Shown here piece by piece: positions 1 through 5,236 of a DNA stretch of 6,252 bases. The stretch comes from Candidatus Brocadiaceae bacterium (GTDB lineage Bacteria; Planctomycetota; Brocadiia; SM23-32), in NCBI GenBank assembly GCA_003551785.1, contig PUNP01001026.1, positions 1 to 6,252 of the forward strand, in the 5' to 3' direction. The position numbers were made by a program, and so were the translations under genes. The notes beneath the pieces are model-generated. The model made no database searches. It had not been told where the DNA came from and saw only the letters and a program-made list of their open reading frames with translations. Position 1 is the first letter of the stretch. The number at the start of each line of letters is the position of its first letter.

Positions 1-273
1 TGCCAGTGCGGGCCCGAGGGAATGATAGAGCACGAAATCATCATTCAGAGGCATGCCAGGGAATATGACATAGTCGAGGAGTCACCCGGTCCGAAGATTT
101 CCTGCGACCAGATTGGTCTGGATATTGTTCCCGGGCCGGAGAATATCATTTTTGAAGGTGGTGTTATGAACATAATTCTGTCGGGCTCGGAAGATATTGA
201 AGTAGATATTTCCCATCTCCCCGGAGACGAGCAAACGGAACTGAAAAAAGTGGCAAAGGCTGTTTTTGAATGA
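1..273 (+). CDS. 3' end of an unrecognised protein gene (5' truncated by window edge)
   Basis: The frame is open from base 1 to the TGA at 271-273. The first ATG inside the window is at 22, but the preceding codons read CQCGPEG with no stop, so this is most likely the C-terminal ~90 residues of a longer protein rather than an 83-residue gene starting at 22. The visible part alternates hydrophobic and acidic residues (HEIIIQ, GLDIVPGPENIIFEGG, EDIEVDISHLPGDE), which suggests beta strands, and ends in a short charged helix (TELKKVAKAVFE). There is no signal peptide, membrane segment or motif I recognise. The gene converges on the minus-strand frame at 395-673, with about 120 bp between them and no clear hairpin terminator. 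No function is proposed. Confidence 0.55.
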   Translation, partial: CQCGPEGMIEHEIIIQRHAREYDIVEESPGPKISCDQIGLDIVPGPENIIFEGGVMNIILSGSEDIEVDISHLPGDEQTELKKVAKAVFE

Positions 274-394
274 TTCTATCCATTATCCTCTTCGTTCTCC
301 AGCTTTTCAATATTTTTGGTGTGCCTATGGTGTTTTTGATTATTTGCATGCAGTTCTATAGGACTCCATTCTACTGCCCCGAAAAGTCAACGGG

Positions 395-673
395 TCAGTC
401 AGGACACGATTCTTGCAGCCGCTGCTGCATCCACTGGTGGGCACCTTCATCCAGCCGCAGGTCCTTCCATTTTCCCAGTACCCAGCCGAAACCTTCCATA
501 GCATCATCCGGAGATGTCTGAGCTTTGAATTCGGTGTTGCTTTCCTTATCAAAATCGCAAATTCCCTGTAAAACGCCCAGAGTATATTGATCGCATTCCT
601 TCATTTTGCCGATTTCGTGGTAGTTTTTGATCCGTTCGATGAAAGTGAAAAAGGTGCCGTTCCCGCTTAACAT
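395..673 (-). CDS. unrecognised protein, probably 5'-truncated by the MITE-like element
   Basis: The minus-strand frame ends with TGA at 395-397. It has protein-like composition (for example YTLGVLQGICDFDKES, MEGFGWVLGKWKDLRLDEG, HQWMQQRLQESCPD) and more even codon use than the overlapping plus-strand frame. The reading frame enters the repeat element at 651/652. The furthest start is an ATG at 671-673 inside the element, which adds the residues MLSGNGT. The first ATG outside it is at 602-604 (MKECDQ), giving 69 residues. Neither start has a clear ribosome-binding site. Residues just inside the element boundary (FTFIERIKNYHEIGK) look like a genuine helix continuing into the body, so I infer the native N-terminus was lost and only a C-terminal remnant remains. 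The family is not recognised. It may be a pseudogene, or a short intact gene starting at 604. Confidence 0.45.
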   Translation of the reverse strand: MLSGNGTFFTFIERIKNYHEIGKMKECDQYTLGVLQGICDFDKESNTEFKAQTSPDDAMEGFGWVLGKWKDLRLDEGAHQWMQQRLQESCPD

Positions 674-977
674 TCAACAAGCCAGTTTCTTATATATGTT
701 TTCATGCCGTTTCTTGAGCTTAAAAAGCGAATATGATACCATAAACGAGTTTTAAGCGTATTTTTTTCGTACAATCCAAGACGTCCTAAGAAGGGTTAAG
801 AAGCGAAAGGGACATAATGCTTTATACGTGCCCAAACGTGAAGCGTAAGGCTTTTAGCGCAGTGTCGATCAAGTTAAAACCATTTTTTGCTGCTAAAAAC
901 GCGTTCTAACACCTTTTTTGTGTTGTATTACATCGACAACTCTTTTAGATAAAGCAAGTTATATGGGAACGGCACCT
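652..977 (+). mobile_element. MITE-like element, copy 1 (326 bp)
   Basis: This is a non-coding element bounded by perfect 13 bp terminal inverted repeats, AGGTGCCGTTCCC at the left and GGGAACGGCACCT at the right. It lies in the same orientation as the second copy at 2013-2341. The two align end to end with roughly 29 substitutions and two short indels, about 90% identity. AAA lies next to both ends (649-651 and 978-980), a possible short target duplication, though A-richness makes this weak. There is no transposase frame inside, so it would be a non-autonomous element moved by a transposase encoded elsewhere. Internal inverted repeats include AACAC-CTTTTTT-GTGTT, GTTGT...ACAAC and a GCGTAA/TTAGCGC stem. 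I cannot assign it to a named IS family. Confidence 0.85.
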
Positions 978-1280
978 AAACAATAGAAACAATAGTGTCG
1001 TTACGCGGTAAACACTACACCTTGCTTATTCCCTAAAAGCTACGTGATATGTTTGATTTTCACAGACTTTGCTGTAATAATAGCAGTATAGATTGATGAT
1101 AATAATGAAAGACGGCAAAATGGTAATATGGATAACGAGAAAAAATGCCGTTCAGAAAGATTGTGAAAAGTTAGTAAAGCTTATCGGTTTGACATGTAAA
1201 ACAATGAAAGCCAGGAGTTCTGATTCCTCATTTCAAATTTTTCATTCCAGATTCCGGCTTGTTCGGGTTAGGAGGTAAAA
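978..1280. other. AT-rich spacer upstream of the antitoxin gene
   Basis: About 300 bp between the first MITE-like copy and the antitoxin start. It contains the candidate promoter at 1053-1081. A 61-codon frame (1093-1278) opens with clustered ATGs and ends in the antitoxin ribosome-binding site, but it has no recognisable protein features. The last 13 bases hold a strong Shine-Dalgarno sequence, AGGAGGT at 1270-1276, four bases before the antitoxin ATG. I see no gene or structured RNA that I can support here. The composition is unlike the coding-rich flanks outside the MITE-like copies, so the spacer probably travelled with the toxin-antitoxin genes. Confidence 0.5.
1053..1081 (+). promoter_or_regulatory. 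candidate sigma-70-type promoter for the toxin-antitoxin operon
   Basis: TTGATT at 1053-1058 is followed after 17 bp by AATAAT at 1076-1081. The latter is preceded by TG at 1073-1074, giving an extended -10 arrangement. Matches to consensus are 4/6 for the -35 and 5/6 for the -10. It lies in the AT-rich spacer between the first MITE-like copy and the antitoxin gene, and would leave a leader of roughly 190 bases. This is predicted from the sequence only. Confidence 0.4.
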
Positions 1281-1496
1281 ATGAAAAAAATATTTAGTGG
1301 CACAGTTAAAGGAGATTATATTCAACTCGAAAAAGCGGCTGAGATTCCGAATGGTACTCAAGCGAAGGTAATCGTGGAAACCGATGCTAAAAACAAACAA
1401 GATGAAATACGAAATAGACAATTGTCGCTTATTAAAAATGGATTTGATTTAGGGGGGAAATTCTACTCTCATCGTAATGAACTACATGAACGCTAA
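1281..1496 (+). CDS. DUF104/AF2212-type antitoxin of a VapBC-like module
   Basis: A 71-residue protein. The N-terminal ~33 residues (KIFSGTVKGDYIQLEKA, then IPNGTQAKVIVE) have the small beta-rich pattern of the DUF104 (AF2212-like) family. The C-terminal tail (GFDLGGKFYSHRNELHER) is the charged segment that, in such antitoxins, wraps the partner PIN toxin. The expected role is to bind and block the ribonuclease encoded next door and, as is common for antitoxins, possibly to bind the operon promoter. AGGAGGT sits four bases upstream of the ATG and fixes the start. The last 20 bases overlap the toxin gene, so the two are translated from one message, with the antitoxin's strong ribosome-binding site favouring antitoxin production. 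The family assignment is by remembered sequence pattern, and pairing with a PIN toxin supports it. Confidence 0.85.
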   Translation: MKKIFSGTVKGDYIQLEKAAEIPNGTQAKVIVETDAKNKQDEIRNRQLSLIKNGFDLGGKFYSHRNELHER

Positions 1497-1908
1497 GCTG
1501 ATCGACACAAACATACTGGTTTATGCTTACGATAGCTCAGAAGGTGAAAAACACCGTAAAGCAGCCGAAATCGTGAGTAGAATTTGGGAAGAAGGGGGCG
1601 GCGTTTTATGCATCCAGAATCTTATGGAATTTTTTGTGGTCATAACTCGTAAGGTGCAGCACACAATCCAGCCACAACAGGCATCTGTCATTATACGTGA
1701 TGCTATAGAATCGGAGAACTGGATGGTAATTGAAAGACACGAACAAACACTTTTGTCTGCAATTGACTTGTCAATGCGTCATGACCTGCACCTGTGGGAT
1801 GCGGCAATAGCAGCGTGTATGCTTGAAAACAATATTAGGGATATCTTGACGGAAGATACAAAACACTTTGACAGGATTCCACAGGTTAATGCTGCAACTC
1901 CTTTTTAA
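1477..1908 (+). CDS. vapC: PIN-domain ribonuclease toxin, VapC type
   Basis: A 143-residue single-domain PIN protein, the normal size for VapC. The four acidic metal-binding positions are visible: D10 in KLIDTNILVYAYD, E51 in QNLMEFFVV, D108 in HLWDAAIAA and D127 in ILTEDTKHF. All four being present argues for an active Mg/Mn-dependent endoribonuclease. In this family the targets are usually tRNA or rRNA and cleavage halts translation; the target here cannot be read from sequence. The start is either ATG 1477 or ATG 1486, overlapping the antitoxin gene by 20 or 11 bases. The only purine-rich stretch upstream (AGGGGGG, 1451-1457) is too far for good direct initiation, so translation is probably coupled to the antitoxin. 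The pair sits alone between two MITE-like copies. The gene is AT-richer than the methyltransferase gene downstream. Confidence 0.92.
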   Translation: MNYMNAKLIDTNILVYAYDSSEGEKHRKAAEIVSRIWEEGGGVLCIQNLMEFFVVITRKVQHTIQPQQASVIIRDAIESENWMVIERHEQTLLSAIDLSMRHDLHLWDAAIAACMLENNIRDILTEDTKHFDRIPQVNAATPF

Positions 1909-1955
1909 CTTTCTTTTTTATCCCCACCCTCTCGATATTTAGTTAGGACTGAGCG

Positions 1956-1994
1956 ACCTTGTTGTATATCATTGCTCTATGAGACTTACAAGGT
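1956..1994 (+). terminator. possible weak terminator or inverted repeat after the toxin gene
   Basis: ACCTTGT at 1956-1962 and ACAAGGT at 1988-1994 form a perfect 7 bp inverted repeat around a 25-base loop, about 50 bases after the toxin stop codon. No run of T follows, so it is not a standard intrinsic terminator. It is the only candidate end-of-transcript structure between the toxin and the second MITE-like copy. Confidence 0.2.
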
Positions 1995-2012
1995 GACAAA
2001 GATTCATAAAAA

Positions 2013-2341
2013 AGGTGCCGTTCCCGCGTAACATTCAACAAGACAGTTTCTTATGTATGGTTTCATGCCGTCTCTTGAGCTTAAAAAGCGAACATGATAC
2101 CATGAACGAGTTTTAAGCGTATTTTTTGCGGATAATCCAAGACGCCTTAATATGGGTTACGGAGCGAAGCGAAGGGGCATTGGCTTTATACGTGCCCAAA
2201 CGTGAAGCGCAAGGCTTTTGGCGCAGTGTGGATTAAGTTAAAACCAGTTTTTGCTGCTAAAAACGCGATTTAACACCTTTTTTGTGTTGTGTTTCAGCGA
2301 CAACTCTTTTAGATAAAGCAAGTTATATGGGAACGGCACCT
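2013..2341 (+). mobile_element. MITE-like element, copy 2 (329 bp)
   Basis: The second copy has the same 13 bp perfect terminal inverted repeats and the same orientation as the copy at 652-977, and contains no protein-coding frame. It is about 3 bp longer, through a small insertion around 2167-2172 and a one-base deletion nearby. AAA again flanks both ends (2010-2012 and 2342-2344). A short internal stem, GCGCAA (2207-2212) with TTGGCGC (2218-2224), corresponds to GCGTAA / TTAGCGC in copy 1. One base pair changes from T-A to C-G between the copies, hinting at selection for the fold. The ~10% divergence means the copies are not a recent duplication within this locus. Confidence 0.85.
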
Positions 2342-2344
2342 AAA

Positions 2345-2473
2345 TTAAGCCTTGCCCTCTTCATCTTCAAGAATGAAGGCGTTGAAAATACGATCGATCT
2401 GCGGGCCGTAGAGTGGCTTGAGTTTCCGGCAGATTTCCTTCACATCCCGGTAGGTTGAGTCGAAGGTTCCCAT
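2345..2473 (-). CDS. small unrecognised protein (42 aa), possibly a truncated N-terminal fragment
   Basis: The minus-strand ATG at 2471-2473 follows directly on the TAA stop (2474-2476) of the upstream coiled-coil gene, so the two are almost certainly translationally coupled. The product begins MGTFDSTYRDVKEICRKL and continues with PLYGPQIDRIFNAF and an acidic end, ILEDEEGKA. It is helical, charged and soluble, with ordinary codon use. Its TAA at 2345-2347 lies four bases from the second MITE-like copy. The sequence has the look of the start of a larger protein: a helical preamble of this kind precedes the ATPase domain in some HerA/DUF87-type proteins, but I am recalling this loosely and do not assign it. 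It may therefore be a remnant cut by the element insertion, or an intact small gene. Confidence 0.6.
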   Translation of the reverse strand: MGTFDSTYRDVKEICRKLKPLYGPQIDRIFNAFILEDEEGKA

Positions 2474-3046
2474 TTACAACTCCATTCCCATAAACAGCCC
2501 GCTTCGTCTATTAGCGGCGTCATACTGAAGGGCGGTTTCCAGGCTATCGAATTTAATTTCGGCTGCGTCCTTCCAGTAGTTGAGTTCTTCATCACGCATT
2601 TGTTTTTCGAGCTGCTGGATCTGCCCCTGGAGTTTGATCTCATCGCCTCCGGGCGGGCCGGGCGTAAGGAGCCTTAGAATAGACAGTTTTTCCTGCAGTC
2701 CTGAAATTTTGGATTTCAGGTCACTTATATGTTTTTTATGGAGCTTGCCACGCTGCTGGACATTTTGGCTATGGTGGGAGAGGGTGTATTTTTGTTTTTG
2801 GATCTGGCCGCCGAAGACTTGTTCGTGAATACTGTTTGTGGAGAAATCAACACCAGTCAGCGGCCTCAGATAATTGTTCATATCGAGTGCGCGGGATGTT
2901 ATGTAAGAATTGTTTTCTCGGCCTTTCTGGAAAAGACTTTCTGGCTGTAAAGAGGTATTTTCATTGCTTGCCCGGCCATACGCCCGGCTGGATGAAAGGC
3001 AGCCACTTGGCATTGCAGACCTGTAGCGGTTGTTTTGTAATTCCAT
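2474..3046 (-). CDS. unrecognised coiled-coil protein (190 aa)
   Basis: The N-terminal ~75 residues are rich in S, N, R and Q and look disordered. A long helical region follows. Residues about 101-127 (from KLHKKHISDLKSKISGLQEK on) and 135-165 (KLQGQIQQLEKQMRDEELNYW) carry heptad-like hydrophobic spacing and are separated by a glycine-proline hinge, TPGPPGG, at 128-134, so a helical hairpin coiled coil is likely. The C-terminus, from DAAEIKFDSLETALQ to GLFMGMEL, is compact. There is no signal peptide or membrane segment. The start at 3044-3046 is the furthest ATG and lacks an obvious ribosome-binding site; ATG at residue 12 or 56 is possible. Its stop abuts the ATG of the 42-residue gene, so the two form an operon, divergent from the TIR genes. 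The function is unknown. Confidence 0.65.
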   Translation of the reverse strand: MELQNNRYRSAMPSGCLSSSRAYGRASNENTSLQPESLFQKGRENNSYITSRALDMNNYLRPLTGVDFSTNSIHEQVFGGQIQKQKYTLSHHSQNVQQRGKLHKKHISDLKSKISGLQEKLSILRLLTPGPPGGDEIKLQGQIQQLEKQMRDEELNYWKDAAEIKFDSLETALQYDAANRRSGLFMGMEL

Positions 3047-3070
3047 AGTGGTTATAGATAGCGGGCGGGG

Positions 3071-3078
3071 TATTTAAA
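3071..3078 (-). promoter_or_regulatory. TATA-like box upstream of the coiled-coil gene
   Basis: Read on the minus strand, the sequence is CCGAAAAGTTTAAATACC, with TTTAAATA centred about 28 bases upstream of the ATG at 3046. If the organism were archaeal, this would be a good BRE plus TATA box giving a nearly leaderless transcript. In a bacterium it may simply be AT-rich spacer. A bacterial alternative, TATAAC close to 3055-3050 on the minus strand, lies too near the ATG to serve the annotated start. Confidence 0.25.
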
Positions 3079-3099
3079 CTTTTCGGTGGCGACGGGAGG

Positions 3100-3113
3100 G
3101 CTGTTGTCACAGC
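3100..3113. promoter_or_regulatory. 14 bp inverted repeat overlapping the -35 (possible operator)
   Basis: GCTGT at 3100-3104 and ACAGC at 3109-3113 are perfect reverse complements around TGTC. The repeat covers the -35 hexamer of the candidate TIR promoter and sits between two divergent operons, where a dimeric regulator could act on either side. No regulator gene is visible in the window. Confidence 0.25.
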
Positions 3114-3132
3114 AGACACATTCATTTATACT
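3104..3132 (+). promoter_or_regulatory. candidate sigma-70-type promoter of the TIR operon
   Basis: TTGTCA at 3104-3109 (5/6 match to TTGACA), a 17 bp spacer, and TATACT at 3127-3132 (5/6 match to TATAAT) point toward the TIR genes. Transcription would start near 3139 and leave a leader of about 137 bases before the first TIR gene. The -35 hexamer overlaps a perfect inverted repeat (GCTGT-TGTC-ACAGC, 3100-3113), a plausible repressor site. Confidence 0.5.
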
Positions 3133-3244
3133 AAAGGAAAGCTAAACAGGTAGAACACCTTTAGAGTCGGAGATAACAGATAATTGATACTATCGGAGAT
3201 GGCCCAGATCCTAGGTTCTCGTAAATAGCGGTAAGTTTTTATTC

Positions 3245-3283
3245 ATGACACTGCAACAACAGAATAAGAAGACACTTGCATAA
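3245..3283 (+). CDS. possible 12-codon leader ORF overlapping the TIR-1 start
   Basis: ATG at 3245 opens a frame reading MTLQQQNKKTLA and ends with TAA at 3281-3283, overlapping the TTG start of the first TIR gene (3276) by 8 bases. This layout would allow re-initiation at a poor TTG codon, keeping the TIR protein scarce. It could equally be chance, or the relic of an ATG start lost through a one-base indel. No good ribosome-binding site precedes it. Confidence 0.2.
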   Translation: MTLQQQNKKTLA

Positions 3284-4166
3284 TTTAGGAAAAAAATGGG
3301 ACGTGTTTATTTCGCATGCAACTGAGGATAAAGAGGATTTCGTGAGGCCTCTTGCCAGAGCGCTTGTACGCCTTGGCCTTAAGGTTTGGTATGACGAATT
3401 TTCTCTCCAAGTCGGAGCTAGTTTATCTCGTGCCATCGATAAAGGACTTGCTGAATCCCATTTCGGAATCGTAATTCTAAGCCCCAGATTTTTTGAAAAA
3501 AAATGGACGGAATACGAGTTAAGAGGACTTGTGGCGCGGGAGATAGAGGAGGATTGGGTCATTCTTCCTATCTGGCACAATGTTACTCGTAATGATGTAG
3601 TTAAGTTCTGCCCATCTTTGGCGGATAAAATAGCGTTAAATACAGCTCATTTGCAGGCCGGAGAAATTGCGAAAAAACTACTCCGCCAAATTCGTCCTGA
3701 TATCCATGCTTCCTATTCAATGGTTGAACTTGATGATGTAGTTGAAGAAGCTGCTTTGGAATTACAAGCTGAGCTGGAAGCGATACGCAAAAAACTTTCA
3801 AAATATCTTTGTCCCTTCTGTGATTCTGCGATGGTATCCCGTGTCTCTGCACCCACTGATGAAAGCGAGAAGGATTGGGGGATTCGCGAATCCTTTCGAT
3901 GTGGTTTTACGCATTTTGACACTTTTTTAGAACGTCCTTGTCCATCAGACCCCCGTTTTCCTAAATTCGAAGATTTTGAGCTTCACTTTCGCAATAATCC
4001 AAAAGAACCTCGTTGGAAGTGGCAATGTCATGCCCGAGCAAAGACCGAAATGGCCCGCAAACTTCATATTGAGCGCGGCCTTGGATCCACTAAAAAAGAA
4101 GCTATACAACAAGTAAAAACATACTATGATCGTGTGGCTAAAAGGTTAGAAAACCGAAAAGAGTAA
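3276..4166 (+). CDS. TIR-domain protein with cysteine-rich C-terminal domain (TIR-1)
   Basis: A 296-residue protein. Residues ~7-140 form a TIR domain: strand A DVFISHATED (9-18), then KVWYDEFSLQVGASL (36-50), IDKGLAESHFGIVILSPRFF (54-73) and KKWTEYELRGL (75-85). E81 in the WTEYEL motif is the glutamate that is catalytic in NAD-cleaving TIR enzymes, so NADase or cyclic-ADPR-synthase activity is likely by family. A probable coiled-coil linker (155-177) leads to a C-terminal domain with C179-P-F-C182, C209 and C222 placed as a zinc ribbon, followed by an F/W-rich part (PKFEDFELHF, PRWKWQC) and a basic helical tail. The frame has no ATG before the TIR domain and a TGA lies at 3246-3248; TTG at 3276 is the best start, with only a weak AGAAG upstream. 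The second TIR gene follows after 2 bp. Likely role: defence by NAD depletion or signalling (inference). Confidence 0.88.
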   Translation: MHNLGKKWDVFISHATEDKEDFVRPLARALVRLGLKVWYDEFSLQVGASLSRAIDKGLAESHFGIVILSPRFFEKKWTEYELRGLVAREIEEDWVILPIWHNVTRNDVVKFCPSLADKIALNTAHLQAGEIAKKLLRQIRPDIHASYSMVELDDVVEEAALELQAELEAIRKKLSKYLCPFCDSAMVSRVSAPTDESEKDWGIRESFRCGFTHFDTFLERPCPSDPRFPKFEDFELHFRNNPKEPRWKWQCHARAKTEMARKLHIERGLGSTKKEAIQQVKTYYDRVAKRLENRKE

Positions 4167-4168
4167 TA

Positions 4169-5236
4169 ATGGACGAGCAAGAAGAAAAATTTAAGATCCC
4201 AGCCGAGATTGAGCGTTATTTGGAAACGCTTTCGAATTACTATGCCAATGAAAATAACATACTGCTGCAGAAAATCCTTGTCAATTCTGTAGTCAGCGTG
4301 GAAGCTGGATGGACTTACGACAATTGGGATGGCGGCATATATGGACATGCAGTGTACCTGACTATCCCTGGTCCGCTTTATTTGAAAATAGTAGATCAAA
4401 AAACAGAAATTGAGTCTCAGATCAATGAAGGTCTTGGAAAAATCAATGATGTCGAAGGTGAATTTTTTGCGAAAGTCTTTCTGAAAAGTAAACGTTCGGA
4501 GGATCACGATTGGCGCAACAAATCGGGGCTTCTAATGACTCCGGGGAAAATCATCCCTGAACCTATAATAAATCGGATATGGGATGATGAGTGTTTCCGG
4601 CTTTTTATCAGTCACAAGTCGACAGTAAAAAAGGAAACGGCACAATTAAAAGAGGAATTAAGACTTTTTGGCATTGACAGTTTTGTTGCACACGAAGATA
4701 TCCATCCGACAAAGGAGTGGGTAGATGAAATTGAATCTGCTTTACACACAATGGAGGCGTTGCTTGCGTTAATGGCAGGTGATTTTCATGGTAGCTATTG
4801 GACAGATCAGGAAGTAGGATTTGCCTTCGGTCGAGATGTGCCAATAATCGCTGTGAAATTAGACGAAGACCCGAATGGATTTCTCGGGAGATTTCAAGCT
4901 TTGTCATGTTCTTGGGACAATGCTGCTGTTGAAATCGCAAAAATACTGATAGAGAATGAATCCATGCTTAATGCTTACATAAATGCAGTTCGGAAGAGTG
5001 AAATTTATGAAGATAGTAATAAGTTAGCCGAATTGTTGCCTTGCATAAACAACTTATCAGACTTGCAAACGGATACATTAATACGTGCTTTTAATGAAAA
5101 CTCTCAAGTGCGTGATAGTTTTGGTTTTAATGGACAAAAACCAAGCACCTATGGACGTGGTTTAGCGTACCTTTTGAACCGAATAAAAGATACCGAATAT
5201 AAGATTTCCGCCGGGCGTGGTATTACGCAAATTTGA
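4169..5236 (+). CDS. TIR-domain protein with distinctive N-terminal domain (TIR-2)
   Basis: A 355-residue protein. Residues 1-135 are an N-terminal domain I cannot name: helical at first (IERYLETLSNYYANENNILL), then a conspicuous YDNWDGGIYGHAVYLTIP block at 50-67, another helix, and VEGEFFAKVFL at 95-105. Residues ~142-250 are a TIR domain: FRLFISHKS (143-151), LRLFGIDSFVAHEDIHPTKEW (164-184), IESALHTMEALLALM (188-202) and YWTDQEVGFAFGRDVPIIAV (210-229). E215 is the likely catalytic glutamate. Residues 250-355 are mainly helical with no known motif. The start ATG lies 2 bp after the stop of the first TIR gene (TAATAATG), so the two are co-transcribed. I recall full-length proteins of this N-domain-TIR architecture as scattered single genes in bacterial genomes. 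The N-domain may sense infection or oligomerise (inference). Confidence 0.88.
   Translation: MDEQEEKFKIPAEIERYLETLSNYYANENNILLQKILVNSVVSVEAGWTYDNWDGGIYGHAVYLTIPGPLYLKIVDQKTEIESQINEGLGKINDVEGEFFAKVFLKSKRSEDHDWRNKSGLLMTPGKIIPEPIINRIWDDECFRLFISHKSTVKKETAQLKEELRLFGIDSFVAHEDIHPTKEWVDEIESALHTMEALLALMAGDFHGSYWTDQEVGFAFGRDVPIIAVKLDEDPNGFLGRFQALSCSWDNAAVEIAKILIENESMLNAYINAVRKSEIYEDSNKLAELLPCINNLSDLQTDTLIRAFNENSQVRDSFGFNGQKPSTYGRGLAYLLNRIKDTEYKISAGRGITQI

Larger units (their letters stand above)
652..2341 (+). mobile_element. possible composite unit: toxin-antitoxin pair bracketed by two MITE-like copies
   Basis: The two MITE-like copies lie in direct orientation about 1.04 kb apart. The only genes between them are the antitoxin and the PIN toxin. 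Outside the copies, both adjacent reading frames (395-673 and 2345-2473) run on the minus strand and stop being readable at the element boundaries. The inner segment is AT-rich and on the plus strand. This is the layout expected if the whole 1.7 kb moved as one unit, or if recombination between elements captured the cassette. There is no decisive target duplication at the outer ends, only AAA on both sides, and no transposase. Two independent element insertions around a resident toxin-antitoxin pair remain possible. Confidence 0.4.

Noticed and set aside
270..521. Plus-strand frame starting in an ATGA overlap with the first gene, with a hydrophobic N-terminus (MILSIILFVLQLF)
   Set aside because: After ~30 codons it runs opposite the better-looking minus-strand frame and turns into S/C/P-rich residues typical of an antisense shadow. 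There is no ribosome-binding site.
652..720. GCTTAAC near the element's left end resembles an integron attC core (RYYYAAC), which would make the toxin-antitoxin pair a gene cassette
   Set aside because: There is no matching GTTRRRY core and no attC-like stem. The copies have perfect transposon-style inverted termini and are far longer than attC sites.
1093..1278. 61-codon frame upstream of the antitoxin
   Set aside because: It has unconvincing composition, no ribosome-binding site, and ends inside the antitoxin's Shine-Dalgarno sequence. It is more likely the untranslated leader.
2440..2643. 67-codon minus-strand frame overlapping the coiled-coil gene
   Set aside because: It is out of frame with two better-supported genes, S/R/K-rich, and explained as a shadow.
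4124..4507. 127-codon minus-strand frame opposite TIR-2
   Set aside because: It lies entirely antisense to a well-supported TIR gene, and its F/I/K-rich composition is a mirror of that coding strand.
3276..5236. Thoeris defence system
   Set aside because: Thoeris needs ThsA (SIR2 or other effector with a ligand-binding SLOG domain). Neither TIR protein has such a domain and no candidate ThsA gene lies within the window.
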